Below, in pieces: positions 55,695 to 64,000 of a stretch of 64,000 nt of DNA (positions within the stretch are counted from its first letter, which is position 1; each line of letters opens with the position of its first letter). The position numbers and the translations under genes were made by a program. The notes under the pieces were generated by a model that worked only from the letters and a program-made list of their open reading frames with translations, was not told where the DNA came from and ran no database searches. The DNA comes from Microcaldota archaeon (GTDB taxonomy: Archaea > Micrarchaeota > Micrarchaeia > Micrarchaeales > CABMGC01). The stretch spans positions 522,911 to 586,910 of the forward strand of contig JAKASU010000001.1 of NCBI GenBank assembly GCA_021818925.1. Reading direction: 5' to 3'.

Positions 55695-56182
55695 ACCACA
55701 TCCATCGCGCTCTTGCTCCGCAGCTCGCGTATCGCCTCGTTTATCTTGCTTGCTATTTCCTTGTAATCCGATTCATAAAGCGCCGTGGCCCAGGTCAGTG
55801 CGTCGTACTTGTCTCCGACCGCTGGCGGCTTGAGGTAGAACTTGCCCTGCGAGTTCTCCACGAGACCCGTCTTCTTCATGCGCAGCAAGTGATATCTGAG
55901 CGTCTTCTCGTTTATCGGCTCCCAGTTCTTCGTTATGTACTCGGCAAGCTCGGAAACAGACGGATCGCTCCTCTTTACGAACTGGAAGTTTATCAGCGCG
56001 TCAAGCACCGCAACCGAGCTCAGTCGCGATTCTCCCGGGTTAATCACGCCGAGCGATAACGCAAGCCACCTGACTATTGACCTGCGCGTCTCGAGCACCT
56101 CCTTTGTGAGGCGCATGTTCCTGAGCGTGACCTCTTTGTCTATGAGTTCAGATTCGCTTAGCTCCGCCATTCGCAAAACCAA
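55691..56182 (-). CDS. Winged-helix DNA-binding protein
   Basis: SVSELAEYITKNWEPINEKTLRYHLLRMKKTGLVENSQGKFYL. Confidence 0.7.
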   Translation of the reverse strand: MVLRMAELSESELIDKEVTLRNMRLTKEVLETRRSIVRWLALSLGVINPGESRLSSVAVLDALINFQFVKRSDPSVSELAEYITKNWEPINEKTLRYHLLRMKKTGLVENSQGKFYLKPPAVGDKYDALTWATALYESDYKEIASKINEAIRELRSKSAMDVV

Positions 56183-56231
56183 AATCTTCTTAGCCTACTC
56201 TTATATCTTTATCCCGCTAGGTTTATATGCG

Positions 56232-56444
56232 ATGCCTAGATACTGCAAGGTGTGCGACAGCAAGCAGATTTTCGTCACGGTTGACGACGGCGTAGCGGCG
56301 ATAATCAAAGATGAGGCTTGCACGAAGGGGTTCCTCTTGAAGTATCAGGCAAAGCTTATGAAATTTGGGATAGATAACCTACCGAAGAACCTTTTCGAGG
56401 GCGCCGATTCCCATGACGTACACGTGGAGGAACTGAAGAACTAG
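56232..56444 (+). CDS. Small conserved archaeal protein with CxxC, 70 aa
   Basis: MPRYCKVCDSKQIFVTVDDGVAAIIKDEACTKG...; immediately upstream of prefoldin beta. Confidence 0.6.
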   Translation: MPRYCKVCDSKQIFVTVDDGVAAIIKDEACTKGFLLKYQAKLMKFGIDNLPKNLFEGADSHDVHVEELKN

Positions 56445-56456
56445 ACAGGTGAAAGG

Positions 56457-56810
56457 ATGGCACAACAGGCGAACACGCAGAACAACGAGGCAGAGAAGAC
56501 GGTACGCGATTACCAGATGGTACAAGAGCAACTGAGAATGGCTACCATGCAGCTCGAGCAGTTGCAGGTGCAGAAAGCCGAACTCTCAAGGGCGAAGGAC
56601 GAGGTGTCCGTCTCTGGAGGCAAAGTGTACATAACTGTCGGAGGGGTGATAGTGGAGACCACCAAGGACAAGGCGCTTGCAGACATAAAGGAGAAGGCGG
56701 AACTCGCAGATGTGAGGGTCGCTTCGCTCAACAAGCAGCTAACCGAACTGAAGAGCAGGGAGAAGCAGCTAGGAGAAAAGATAACACAACTGTACAAGCA
56801 AGGTCAGTGA
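56457..56810 (+). CDS. pfdB: Prefoldin subunit beta
   Basis: Coiled-coil / beta-hairpin / coiled-coil: YQMVQEQLRMATMQLEQLQVQKAELSRAKDEV...GGVIVETTKDKALADIKEKAEL. Confidence 0.9.
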   Translation: MAQQANTQNNEAEKTVRDYQMVQEQLRMATMQLEQLQVQKAELSRAKDEVSVSGGKVYITVGGVIVETTKDKALADIKEKAELADVRVASLNKQLTELKSREKQLGEKITQLYKQGQ

Positions 56811-56814
56811 GCTA

Positions 56815-57813
56815 ATGCGCGCCATCGGATTCGATGAGCTTTGCGACTTGCTCAAGGAGTACAGGGACAAGCGCGTTGTGCTCACCTTCCACACGATAGG
56901 TGACAGAGACGCGGTTGGATCTGCGGTAGCTCTCTCTACTTTTTTCCCAAGGTCGGAGGTCGTAACTCCTGATTTCATAACCAACAACGCCAAAAGGATG
57001 CTGTCTTACCTGAACATGTCAAACACCGTGACTCCAAATTTACCAGAAGTTGCAGATCTTTTCATAGTCCTTGACGCGAACAACACCCTTGCGCTCGGTA
57101 GGCTCGGCGAGCGCCTTGTACCCTCTCTCGCAAAGATACTGTTCATCGACCATCACGCCTTTCACGAGGAAGTGAAAATAGACTCCGTAGCGTACAATGA
57201 CGAAACCTACAACTCAACCGCAAGCATAGTTTGCGAGGTCATGAAGAGGCTCGGAGCGCCAATCAGCAGCAACGCAGCGTTCTGCCTGCTAAACGGCATA
57301 ATAGCAGATTCAGCAGAGATGCAGAACTCATCTCCGCTCACCTTCAGGCAGGTTGCAGAGCTCCTCGAGATAGCCAAGAAGGACTACTCGTTCTTTTCCG
57401 AGTACTTCCACGAGAACATACCGCTGAGCAACAGGTTTGAAGTGATAAAGGACATGGCAGCGGCAAAAGCAGAGGTGGTAGGAAAGTACATATTGGTCTA
57501 CGGCAGCGCTATGGCGCACGCGAACGTCGCCGCCGACGCCGCGCTGAAGCTTGAAGCAGACGCATCTGTGTTCTGGGTGACAGGCAACACGGAGGCCTCG
57601 GTGTCGGCAAGGCTCAGGCCTCCCCTTGACAAGAAACTCTCGATGCACCTCGGGCTTATAATGCAGGACATAGGGCAGATAATCGGTGGATCCGGAGGAG
57701 GACACGCTTGCGCAGCAGGGGCATACGGCCAAAAACGCGAGGCGGCGCAGCTCGCCGGCGAAGAAGCAGTAAAGCGCATAAAGGAAAAGCTGCTTCAGGG
57801 GAGCAAGCAATAA
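56815..57813 (+). CDS. DHH/DHHA1 family phosphoesterase
   Basis: FHTIGDRDAVGSAVAL, ILFIDHHAF, C-terminal GGSGGGHACAAGAYG. Confidence 0.9.
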   Translation: MRAIGFDELCDLLKEYRDKRVVLTFHTIGDRDAVGSAVALSTFFPRSEVVTPDFITNNAKRMLSYLNMSNTVTPNLPEVADLFIVLDANNTLALGRLGERLVPSLAKILFIDHHAFHEEVKIDSVAYNDETYNSTASIVCEVMKRLGAPISSNAAFCLLNGIIADSAEMQNSSPLTFRQVAELLEIAKKDYSFFSEYFHENIPLSNRFEVIKDMAAAKAEVVGKYILVYGSAMAHANVAADAALKLEADASVFWVTGNTEASVSARLRPPLDKKLSMHLGLIMQDIGQIIGGSGGGHACAAGAYGQKREAAQLAGEEAVKRIKEKLLQGSKQ

Positions 57814-57875
57814 GCACACCGTCACATTTCCCAGAAGTGTTTTATCTATTCCCGTGCAAATAGGATGGGATACTT

Positions 57876-59075
57876 TTGAAGATAGCAATAGCTTCCGATT
57901 TTCACCTCGGCTATGAAAGGTTCAGGGAAGACGCATACAGGCAGGCAGAATCTGCGCTAGAGCAGGCGGCAACAGTGGCCGACGCCATAATCATACCCGG
58001 CGACGTCTTCGACATGCGCGTTCCCAAGCCCGACGTACTTGCCGAGGCAATAAACCTTTTCAGGAACCTGTCAAAGAAGGATTGGAAGGCGAAAGTTACC
58101 GAGGTGGCCGCTACAAGCAAGGCGTACACGAGAGCGCCAATACTTGCGATTCCAGGCACGCACGAAAGGCGGGCACAGGGGGTCGAGAATCCTGTAAACT
58201 TATTGGGCTTGGCCGGCCTTCTTGTAGATATAAGCGACGGTTACGCCGTTTTGGAGAAAGGCGCCGAGAAAGTCATGGTGTACGGGATAGGTGGCGTGTC
58301 AGAGGAACGTTTCCTCGAAACGGTAAAGAAACTGGACCCCAAGCCGAAGCCCGGCCACTTCAACATCTTCATGTTCCACCAGTCAACCTATGAGCTCCTC
58401 CCATTCAGCGACGATTTCATAAGGGCGGAGCAGCTGCCCATGGATTTCGACCTCTATGTTGACGGCCACATACACAACAAGGTCGAGAAGAGGGTGCACG
58501 GCAGACACTTTCTCATACCAGGAAGCACTGTTCTCACGCAGCTTAAGGAGGCGGAGCAGGAGGACAAGGGCTTCATCGTCTACGACACTGTCGCAAACTC
58601 ATACACGTTCCATAAGATAAACTCGCGCAAGTTTGTGTTGGCAAAGGTAGAGCTGGAAGGCAAAGACCCCGCACGCGTGGCAAGCGACATAAGGAAGGCT
58701 ATAGATGGTGCGGTCCAAGATGGAACACAGGCTCCTGTTGTCAGGGTGGAACTCACCGGCTCTATGAAGAAAGGGTCGCGCAGCATCGATGTAGATTTCA
58801 ATAGAATAGTGAAGGACTACCAGGGCAGGGCAATCGTCGAGATATCAAAGCCCGGAATGGAGACGATAGAGACCAGCACAGATGTGGATTCGCTCAGGAA
58901 GGGTTCGCTCGAAAACATGTCCGTAAAAGATTACGGGCTTGGAATATTCCTTGAGAAGCTGAAGCAGGGCAAGTACGAGCTCGGCGTTGGCCCATCTGAT
59001 CTCTTCGATCTCCTCAGCGAGGAGGGCAGCAAGGACAAGGTAATAAAGAAGGCCCTGGAAGAACTGTTCTCGTAG
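57876..59075 (+). CDS. Mre11/SbcD-like metallophosphoesterase
   Basis: IASDFHLGYERFREDA, IIIPGDVFDMRVP, IPGTHERR, MFHQSTYELLP, YVDGHIHNKVE. Confidence 0.88.
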   Translation: MKIAIASDFHLGYERFREDAYRQAESALEQAATVADAIIIPGDVFDMRVPKPDVLAEAINLFRNLSKKDWKAKVTEVAATSKAYTRAPILAIPGTHERRAQGVENPVNLLGLAGLLVDISDGYAVLEKGAEKVMVYGIGGVSEERFLETVKKLDPKPKPGHFNIFMFHQSTYELLPFSDDFIRAEQLPMDFDLYVDGHIHNKVEKRVHGRHFLIPGSTVLTQLKEAEQEDKGFIVYDTVANSYTFHKINSRKFVLAKVELEGKDPARVASDIRKAIDGAVQDGTQAPVVRVELTGSMKKGSRSIDVDFNRIVKDYQGRAIVEISKPGMETIETSTDVDSLRKGSLENMSVKDYGLGIFLEKLKQGKYELGVGPSDLFDLLSEEGSKDKVIKKALEELFS

Positions 59076-59082
59076 GATTTCG

Positions 59083-60468
59083 CTAGTGCCTTTTCTTGTA
59101 TTCCGCATATTCGAAGAGCGCTTCCAGTGAGCTTACCGCAGAAATCGGGGAGTCGTAAACGGGCACGCCACCATCCTCCAGCAACTTTGCCTGCCTGAGC
59201 GTATAGTCTGTGCCCACGGTCACCACAAGGAGCGGCTTGCTTAGTGTTATCTTCTTCTGTATCACCTCTCTTGTGACTCCAGGGTCCGCGCCGGGCGTCT
59301 GGTAGAGTATTATGACAAGCAGCATGTCCACTTCAGGATCGGATCCCAGAGCGTTCATGGCGTCCATGTACCTCCCGGCATCCGCGTCCCCGGCAAGATC
59401 AAGAGGGTTCGTGATGTTCACAAGGGACGGCATTATCCTCCTGAGCGACTTCTTCACCGATGGCGAATACTCCGCCATCCTCAGATGCTTCGAAGACCCT
59501 ATCTCGTCGGCCGTGATGACTCCGGCCCCTCCTCCATTAGTGATTACGCCCACCCTGTTTCCCTTCGGCTTTACCTCAGAGGCGAATATCTTCGCGTAAT
59601 AGAGCAGCTCGCTAATGTCGTTCGCTACCGTGAACCCGAACTGCCTGAAAATCGCTTCCTGCACCGCATAATCTCCTGCAAGCGAAGCGGTGTGAGAGTG
59701 CGCCGCCGCTGTGCCGGCGCTTGTCCTTCCCGCCTTGAGCACCACAACGGGCTTAATCTTTGTAATCTTCCTTGCCAGCTCCACGAACTCTTTGCCCCTC
59801 TTTATGCCCTCTATGTAGAGCACTATGACCTTTGTTTCAGGGTCGTTCATCAGGTATTCGAGTATGTCGACCTCGTCTATGTATGCCGCGTTGCCGTAAG
59901 ATATGAACTTGGAGAGGCCGATGCCCTCGCCCGCTATCACGTCCAGCACCGTGCTGCCTACCGCTCCGCTCTGCGAGACGAAACTGACGAACCCCACCTT
60001 GGGCTTGCTTATCTTCTTCGTCGGAAGGAAGAGCGTGTCGACCTTAGAGCGCATGTCCATGACGCCCAGGCAGTTTGGGCCCACCATTGCTATCTTGTAC
60101 TTCTCTGCTATCTCCGTTATCTTGTCCTGCAGTTCTACCTCACCCACCTCAGCAAAACCCCCGCTCACAACCACCGCGGACCTGACCTTCGCCTTGCCGC
60201 ACTGCTCCAACGCTCCGGGTACAGCAGGAGCAGGTATGGCTATGACCGCAAGGTCAACAGCCTCTTTAATGTCAAGTATGCTCTTGTACGCCTTGTACCC
60301 TAAAACCTCATTGGCGTTAAGGTTTACAGGATAAAGCTTGCCTTCGTAGCCGGCGCTGATGTAGTTCTGCAGTATCACGTTCCCCACCTTGTGCGGATCC
60401 CTCGAAGCTCCTATTATCGCCACGCTTCTCGGCTTCATCATCGGCGTAAGGTCCGCTTTCTTGTCCAT
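59083..60468 (-). CDS. Acetate-CoA ligase (ADP-forming) alpha subunit
   Basis: VAIIGASRDPHKVGNVILQNYISAGYEGKLYPVN...MVGPNCLGVMD...HTASLAGDY. Confidence 0.95.
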   Translation of the reverse strand: MDKKADLTPMMKPRSVAIIGASRDPHKVGNVILQNYISAGYEGKLYPVNLNANEVLGYKAYKSILDIKEAVDLAVIAIPAPAVPGALEQCGKAKVRSAVVVSGGFAEVGEVELQDKITEIAEKYKIAMVGPNCLGVMDMRSKVDTLFLPTKKISKPKVGFVSFVSQSGAVGSTVLDVIAGEGIGLSKFISYGNAAYIDEVDILEYLMNDPETKVIVLYIEGIKRGKEFVELARKITKIKPVVVLKAGRTSAGTAAAHSHTASLAGDYAVQEAIFRQFGFTVANDISELLYYAKIFASEVKPKGNRVGVITNGGGAGVITADEIGSSKHLRMAEYSPSVKKSLRRIMPSLVNITNPLDLAGDADAGRYMDAMNALGSDPEVDMLLVIILYQTPGADPGVTREVIQKKITLSKPLLVVTVGTDYTLRQAKLLEDGGVPVYDSPISAVSSLEALFEYAEYKKRH

Positions 60469-60472
60469 CTAA

Positions 60473-61090
60473 TCACACTATAATCCTTATGTCTACTGCG
60501 TCGTAGGAGCCCTGCCTTATTATGACCGGATTGAGGTCAAGCTCCACTATCCTTTTGTTTTCGGTGAACATTTTAGATACCTTGAGCAGCAGCTCCACAA
60601 CCTCTTCCTCCGCCTTCCCGTCGTAGGTTATTATCTTACGCGACTCGAGCCCGAAAAGCATGTCCTCCGCATCTGCCTTGGTTATCGGGCAGAGGCGCAG
60701 CTGCACGTCTTTGAAAGTCTCAACGTATATGCCTCCCAATCCGACGAGCAGCATCTTCCCGAACTGCCTGTCTGTGTTGCCGCCTATTATTATCTCCACT
60801 CCGCCTTCGGCCATCTTCTGTGCAAGTATCTTGTAAGGCCTGAGGCTCTTTCCGCGTCTGGAAAGGTCTCCATACGCCGCCCTTATCTCACCTTCCCCCT
60901 TCAGGCCGAGCTTCACAAGCCCCGCTTTGGTCTTGTGAAGTGCTTTGTCGGAGAGAAGCTTGAGCACTATCTTCCCGCCCGCTGAGAAGCGCACGGCATC
61001 GTCCGCGCTCTCCACGTACTTGCTGTCAACGCTCCTGATCTTGTACTTTTCAAGCAGCTTCTTCGCCAGCATGTAGTCTAGCAGAGGCAT
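60473..61090 (-). CDS. Acetate-CoA ligase (ADP-forming) beta subunit (ATP-grasp)
   Basis: ATP-grasp fragment: LKLLSDKALHKTKAGLVKLGLKGEGEI...GGVEIIIGGNTDRQFGKMLLVGLGGIYVE. Confidence 0.93.
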   Translation of the reverse strand: MPLLDYMLAKKLLEKYKIRSVDSKYVESADDAVRFSAGGKIVLKLLSDKALHKTKAGLVKLGLKGEGEIRAAYGDLSRRGKSLRPYKILAQKMAEGGVEIIIGGNTDRQFGKMLLVGLGGIYVETFKDVQLRLCPITKADAEDMLFGLESRKIITYDGKAEEEVVELLLKVSKMFTENKRIVELDLNPVIIRQGSYDAVDIRIIV

Positions 61091-61094
61091 GGGC

Positions 61095-61814
61095 TCACAG
61101 TGTGAAGGGCAGAAGCCCCTGGCTGTTTAGGTACAGAACAACAAGCACGATCACGAGCACCGCCGCTATGCCGAGCGTAAGACCCTTCCTGCCTCTCTTC
61201 GGCCTCTTAAGCTCGACCGCCATCTGGTCTATTCCGTTGGCAGATGTCTGCTGAGCCTTCATTTGAGGCTGCGTTCCCTGCTGTGCCGGGGTCTGCGCCT
61301 GTGCCTGCGGCTGGATCACGGCCTGCGGAATCTTCGGCGTCTGAATTGCCTGCGTGGGCCTCGCCTTCAGGAAGCCCTGCTCCGTAAGCATGAGCTCGAC
61401 TGTGCCGTTCTTCAGCTCGTAACTGAGATAGCTCTGCTTGAACAGTTTGTAGAGATGAAAAGCCAGGTCCTTTGAGCGTATGTTCAGCGTGCTCTGCAGC
61501 TCCGCCGGGAACCTCTTGCCTCCCGACATGTGCTTCAATATCTCGTCGTCGAGCCCGTCGGTTGCCTCCGCGCTCTTCGCGTCAGCATCCGCCTTCAGCT
61601 TCTTTCCTGCATCGGTCACAACGATGCTGTTGGGTCCCGGATAGTATGCAGTGAAATCTATTAGCCCCTTCTGCTTCAGCGAACCGGTTATGTTTGCGGC
61701 GTCGAACACGCTCGCATTTATGGTGCTGCCAAAGCGCTCGAGAGTTGTGTCCTCGCTGATCTTGAAGAGGCACGCAAGGTCTAGGAAGTTTATGTTCTCA
61801 GGATCAGAGGCCAT
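61095..61814 (-). CDS. Two winged-helix-like regions, Pro/Gln-rich linker and C-terminal TM anchor
   Basis: Two wHTH-like segments, linker IPQAVIQPQAQAQTPAQQGTQPQMKAQQ, basic KRPKRGRKG then hydrophobic LTLGIAAVLVIVLVVLYL at C-terminus. Confidence 0.65.
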   Translation of the reverse strand: MASDPENINFLDLACLFKISEDTTLERFGSTINASVFDAANITGSLKQKGLIDFTAYYPGPNSIVVTDAGKKLKADADAKSAEATDGLDDEILKHMSGGKRFPAELQSTLNIRSKDLAFHLYKLFKQSYLSYELKNGTVELMLTEQGFLKARPTQAIQTPKIPQAVIQPQAQAQTPAQQGTQPQMKAQQTSANGIDQMAVELKRPKRGRKGLTLGIAAVLVIVLVVLYLNSQGLLPFTL

Positions 61815-61864
61815 GCAACCAATTAACCTTTATAAGTTAACAATTAATAGTCTTTCACAGTTTT

Positions 61865-63124
61865 GTGATTTCTTTGGAACTGCAGTTTCTAGGCGGGGCG
61901 AGCGAGGTAGGGCGCTCTGCCATATTGTTCAAGGGTAGCAAGCACATAATCATGGACTACGGCATCAAGCTCAACCACAAGACAGAGTACCCGATGCCGC
62001 TAGGCAGGGTCGATGCGTGCGTGCTCAGCCACGCTCATATAGACCACAGCGGCAACTTCCCGTTTCTCTACAAGGAGGCGCTTCCGATAACCTACGGCAC
62101 CGACCCGACGAAGGAGCTCAGCCAGCTGCTCATCGAGGACTCGATGAAGGTGGGGAAGAAGAACCACCAGCCTCCGAAGTTCAACAAACACAATTTGCAC
62201 AGCATGCTCGAAAGATACGCATCTCACGAGTTCGGCGAGGAGGTCGACCTTGGAGACTATACGCTGACGCTGTTCGACGCCGGTCACATAAGCGGCAGCT
62301 CGATAACGAAGCTCGAGAGTAAGGAGACGGGCAGGAAGCTCGTGTACACGGGCGACTTCAAGCTCGAACCACAGATGATCCAGGGCAGCGCCGACATAGT
62401 GAAGAGCGATGTGCTCGTGACTGAGACCACTTACGCAACTAGAGACCACCCTGAAAGGGAGGAGCTCATGAAGAAGTTCGTGGACGAGGTGAAGGAAACC
62501 CTTGATGCGGGCGGCACGGCCCTCATCCCCTCGTTTGCGGTAGGCAGGGCGCAGGAGATCCTCGCCGTGCTTCACAAGAGCAAACTGACAGATTTCGTTT
62601 TCGTCGACGGCATGGCGCGCAAGGCAACACAGATAGCGATGCGGTATCCCGAGTACATGAGGAACGCCGACCTGCTGCATGACGCGATAAAGAAGATAAT
62701 GTGGGTCGGCAGCGAGGAGCACAGGGGCAGCGCCCTGGCAGGATCTAGCATAATAGTCACTACGGCAGGCATGCTGAACGGCGGGCCGGTGCTCAGCTAC
62801 CTCTCGAAGCTGAACCAACACTCAAAGATCTTCCTTACCGGGTATCAGGTAGAAGGGACGAACGGCAGGAAGCTCATGGACGGCAAGCCGCTCCTCATAG
62901 ACGGCAGTAAGGAGGTCATAAAGACACCGTGGGTCTTCTACGATTTCTCAGCTCACGCCGGCAAATCCGATCTCTACGAGTACGTCAGGAAGAGCAATCC
63001 GGAGACGGTGATATGCGTGCACGGCGACCAGAAGACATCGGAGGCATTCGCCGAAGCACTGAACGCGGAGGGCTTCAAGGCGCATGTGCCAAGGCAGGGG
63101 GACACGATCAAGCTGGACTTCTAA
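61865..63124 (+). CDS. Metallo-beta-lactamase / beta-CASP ribonuclease (aCPSF2/RNase J-like)
   Basis: FLGGASEVGRSAILFKG, LSHAHIDHSG, SSIIVTTAGMLNGGPVLSYL, YDFSAHAGKSDL, VHGDQKTSEAFAEAL. Confidence 0.95.
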   Translation: MISLELQFLGGASEVGRSAILFKGSKHIIMDYGIKLNHKTEYPMPLGRVDACVLSHAHIDHSGNFPFLYKEALPITYGTDPTKELSQLLIEDSMKVGKKNHQPPKFNKHNLHSMLERYASHEFGEEVDLGDYTLTLFDAGHISGSSITKLESKETGRKLVYTGDFKLEPQMIQGSADIVKSDVLVTETTYATRDHPEREELMKKFVDEVKETLDAGGTALIPSFAVGRAQEILAVLHKSKLTDFVFVDGMARKATQIAMRYPEYMRNADLLHDAIKKIMWVGSEEHRGSALAGSSIIVTTAGMLNGGPVLSYLSKLNQHSKIFLTGYQVEGTNGRKLMDGKPLLIDGSKEVIKTPWVFYDFSAHAGKSDLYEYVRKSNPETVICVHGDQKTSEAFAEALNAEGFKAHVPRQGDTIKLDF

Positions 63125-63205
63125 TGGTTGAAGAAGTATCCCTATCCCCCTTGCTTGGAACCTTTATGGATGTTAAAGTAGTCTTATAAAGATTAAAACT
63201 GAATC

Positions 63206-63862
63206 TTGAACGATAAAATGGACATTACTCCTATCCTTGCTTTTTTCGATGTTAGGAACAAGCTCGATGCCATATTTTTCCAGTTCAGAATAAAGAAAAC
63301 AGTAACGCTGCGGGTTTACGGTCAAAAATTCAAAATTAGTAACGTATCTCTTCCTTATACACTTGGGGTTCTTTACAACGTCTTCAGAAAACAAATCTAC
63401 AAAGATTTAGAAATACAAGGGAAGAAAGTAATCGACGTCGGAGGCTACATAGGTGATTCTTCTATATATTTTGCAAGTAGAGGTGCAAGTAAAGTTTATT
63501 CAGTAGAGGCTTACCCCCAACTTGCTAATCTTATAAAGGAAAATGCCAAACTGAATCGCTTTAAAATAGAGGTCATCAACGCAACGATATCTCCGAAAAA
63601 ATACGAAGCAATCTCAGAAAATGTGTTGGTATCAGGCAAGTTGATGGGGGGGGGGCGACGCAAGGTTAGAGGACTCAGAATTACAAAACTCCCAAAAGCT
63701 GATGTATTAAAAATCAACCTCGATCATGTAGTCGATTCTTACATCATGAATGAGATGCCAGTTCTAAAGAAAAAATACGTACAAATATACTGGAAAAGGC
63801 ATTTTAAAAATTCAAATAGAATAATTGTAATTGGAAGCAAATTAACACAGAGCTTGCGCTAG
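63206..63862 (+). CDS. FkbM-like methyltransferase
   Basis: KKVIDVGGYIGDSSIYFASRGASKVYSVEAYPQLANLIKENAKLN; AT-rich codon usage. Confidence 0.7.
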   Translation: MNDKMDITPILAFFDVRNKLDAIFFQFRIKKTVTLRVYGQKFKISNVSLPYTLGVLYNVFRKQIYKDLEIQGKKVIDVGGYIGDSSIYFASRGASKVYSVEAYPQLANLIKENAKLNRFKIEVINATISPKKYEAISENVLVSGKLMGGGRRKVRGLRITKLPKADVLKINLDHVVDSYIMNEMPVLKKKYVQIYWKRHFKNSNRIIVIGSKLTQSLR

Positions 63863-63893
63863 GCGTGATAAAAACCTAAGAAACAGGGTACTA

Positions 63894-64000
63894 TTATTCG
63901 CCCTTTCCTACGACTTCTATCTTGCCGTACTTTCCTGTCGAAAGCTGAGGGTTGCCCTTGAACTCGCTCACGTAGCCGTTGGTTATCTTTACCTTGTCTC
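63894..64000 (-). CDS. OB-fold ssDNA-binding/RPA-like protein, C-terminal fragment (runs off window)
   Basis: Hand translation: DKVKITNGYVSEFKGNPQLSTGKYGKIEVVGKGE*. Confidence 0.65.
   Translation of the reverse strand, partial: DKVKITNGYVSEFKGNPQLSTGKYGKIEVVGKGE

Noticed and set aside
59485-60303. 272-aa ORF on + strand
   Set aside because: Antisense to the ADP-forming acetate-CoA ligase alpha gene.
62000-62821. 273-aa ORF on - strand
   Set aside because: Antisense to the beta-CASP ribonuclease gene.
1-64000. CRISPR arrays, rRNA genes, IS elements or transposases
   Set aside because: No regularly spaced repeats, rRNA-like sequence or transposase motifs were seen on reading both strands.

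Overview
This 64-kb window is a gene-dense archaeal chromosome segment. Several features suggest the ultra-small acidophile / Micrarchaeota (ARMAN-1/2-like) group: a single-chain three-unit tRNA-splicing endonuclease, bacterial-type gyrase, aIF2alpha, GINS, RadA, PriS and archaeal ribosomal proteins. This lineage call is an inference that I could not test. Main blocks: (i) a complex-I-like operon nuoABCDHIJKLN without an NADH-input module, with nuoM displaced and inverted about 4 kb away; (ii) a large predicted polytopic membrane protein carrying two CDC48-type AAA+ domains; (iii) an interrupted S10-type ribosomal protein operon; (iv) information-processing genes (PriS, PriX-like, GINS, RadA, Mre11, Lhr, UvrD-RecB fusion, gyrase, TFE); (v) an unusual set of thymidylate-metabolism genes (tandem ThyX-like protein, dCTP deaminase, two thymidylate kinases with non-canonical P-loops); (vi) six tRNAs, one with an intron. 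I found no rRNA, CRISPR array or recognisable transposon. The items most worth follow-up are the membrane CDC48-like ATPase, an in-frame amber codon in a SemiSWEET/PQ-loop gene, two candidate structured RNAs (about 30.19-30.30 kb and 37.61-37.71 kb), a thymidylate kinase with no canonical start codon, and a UvrD-RecB protein with an altered Walker B. All calls come from reading the sequence and the supplied ORF translations; no database search was run.
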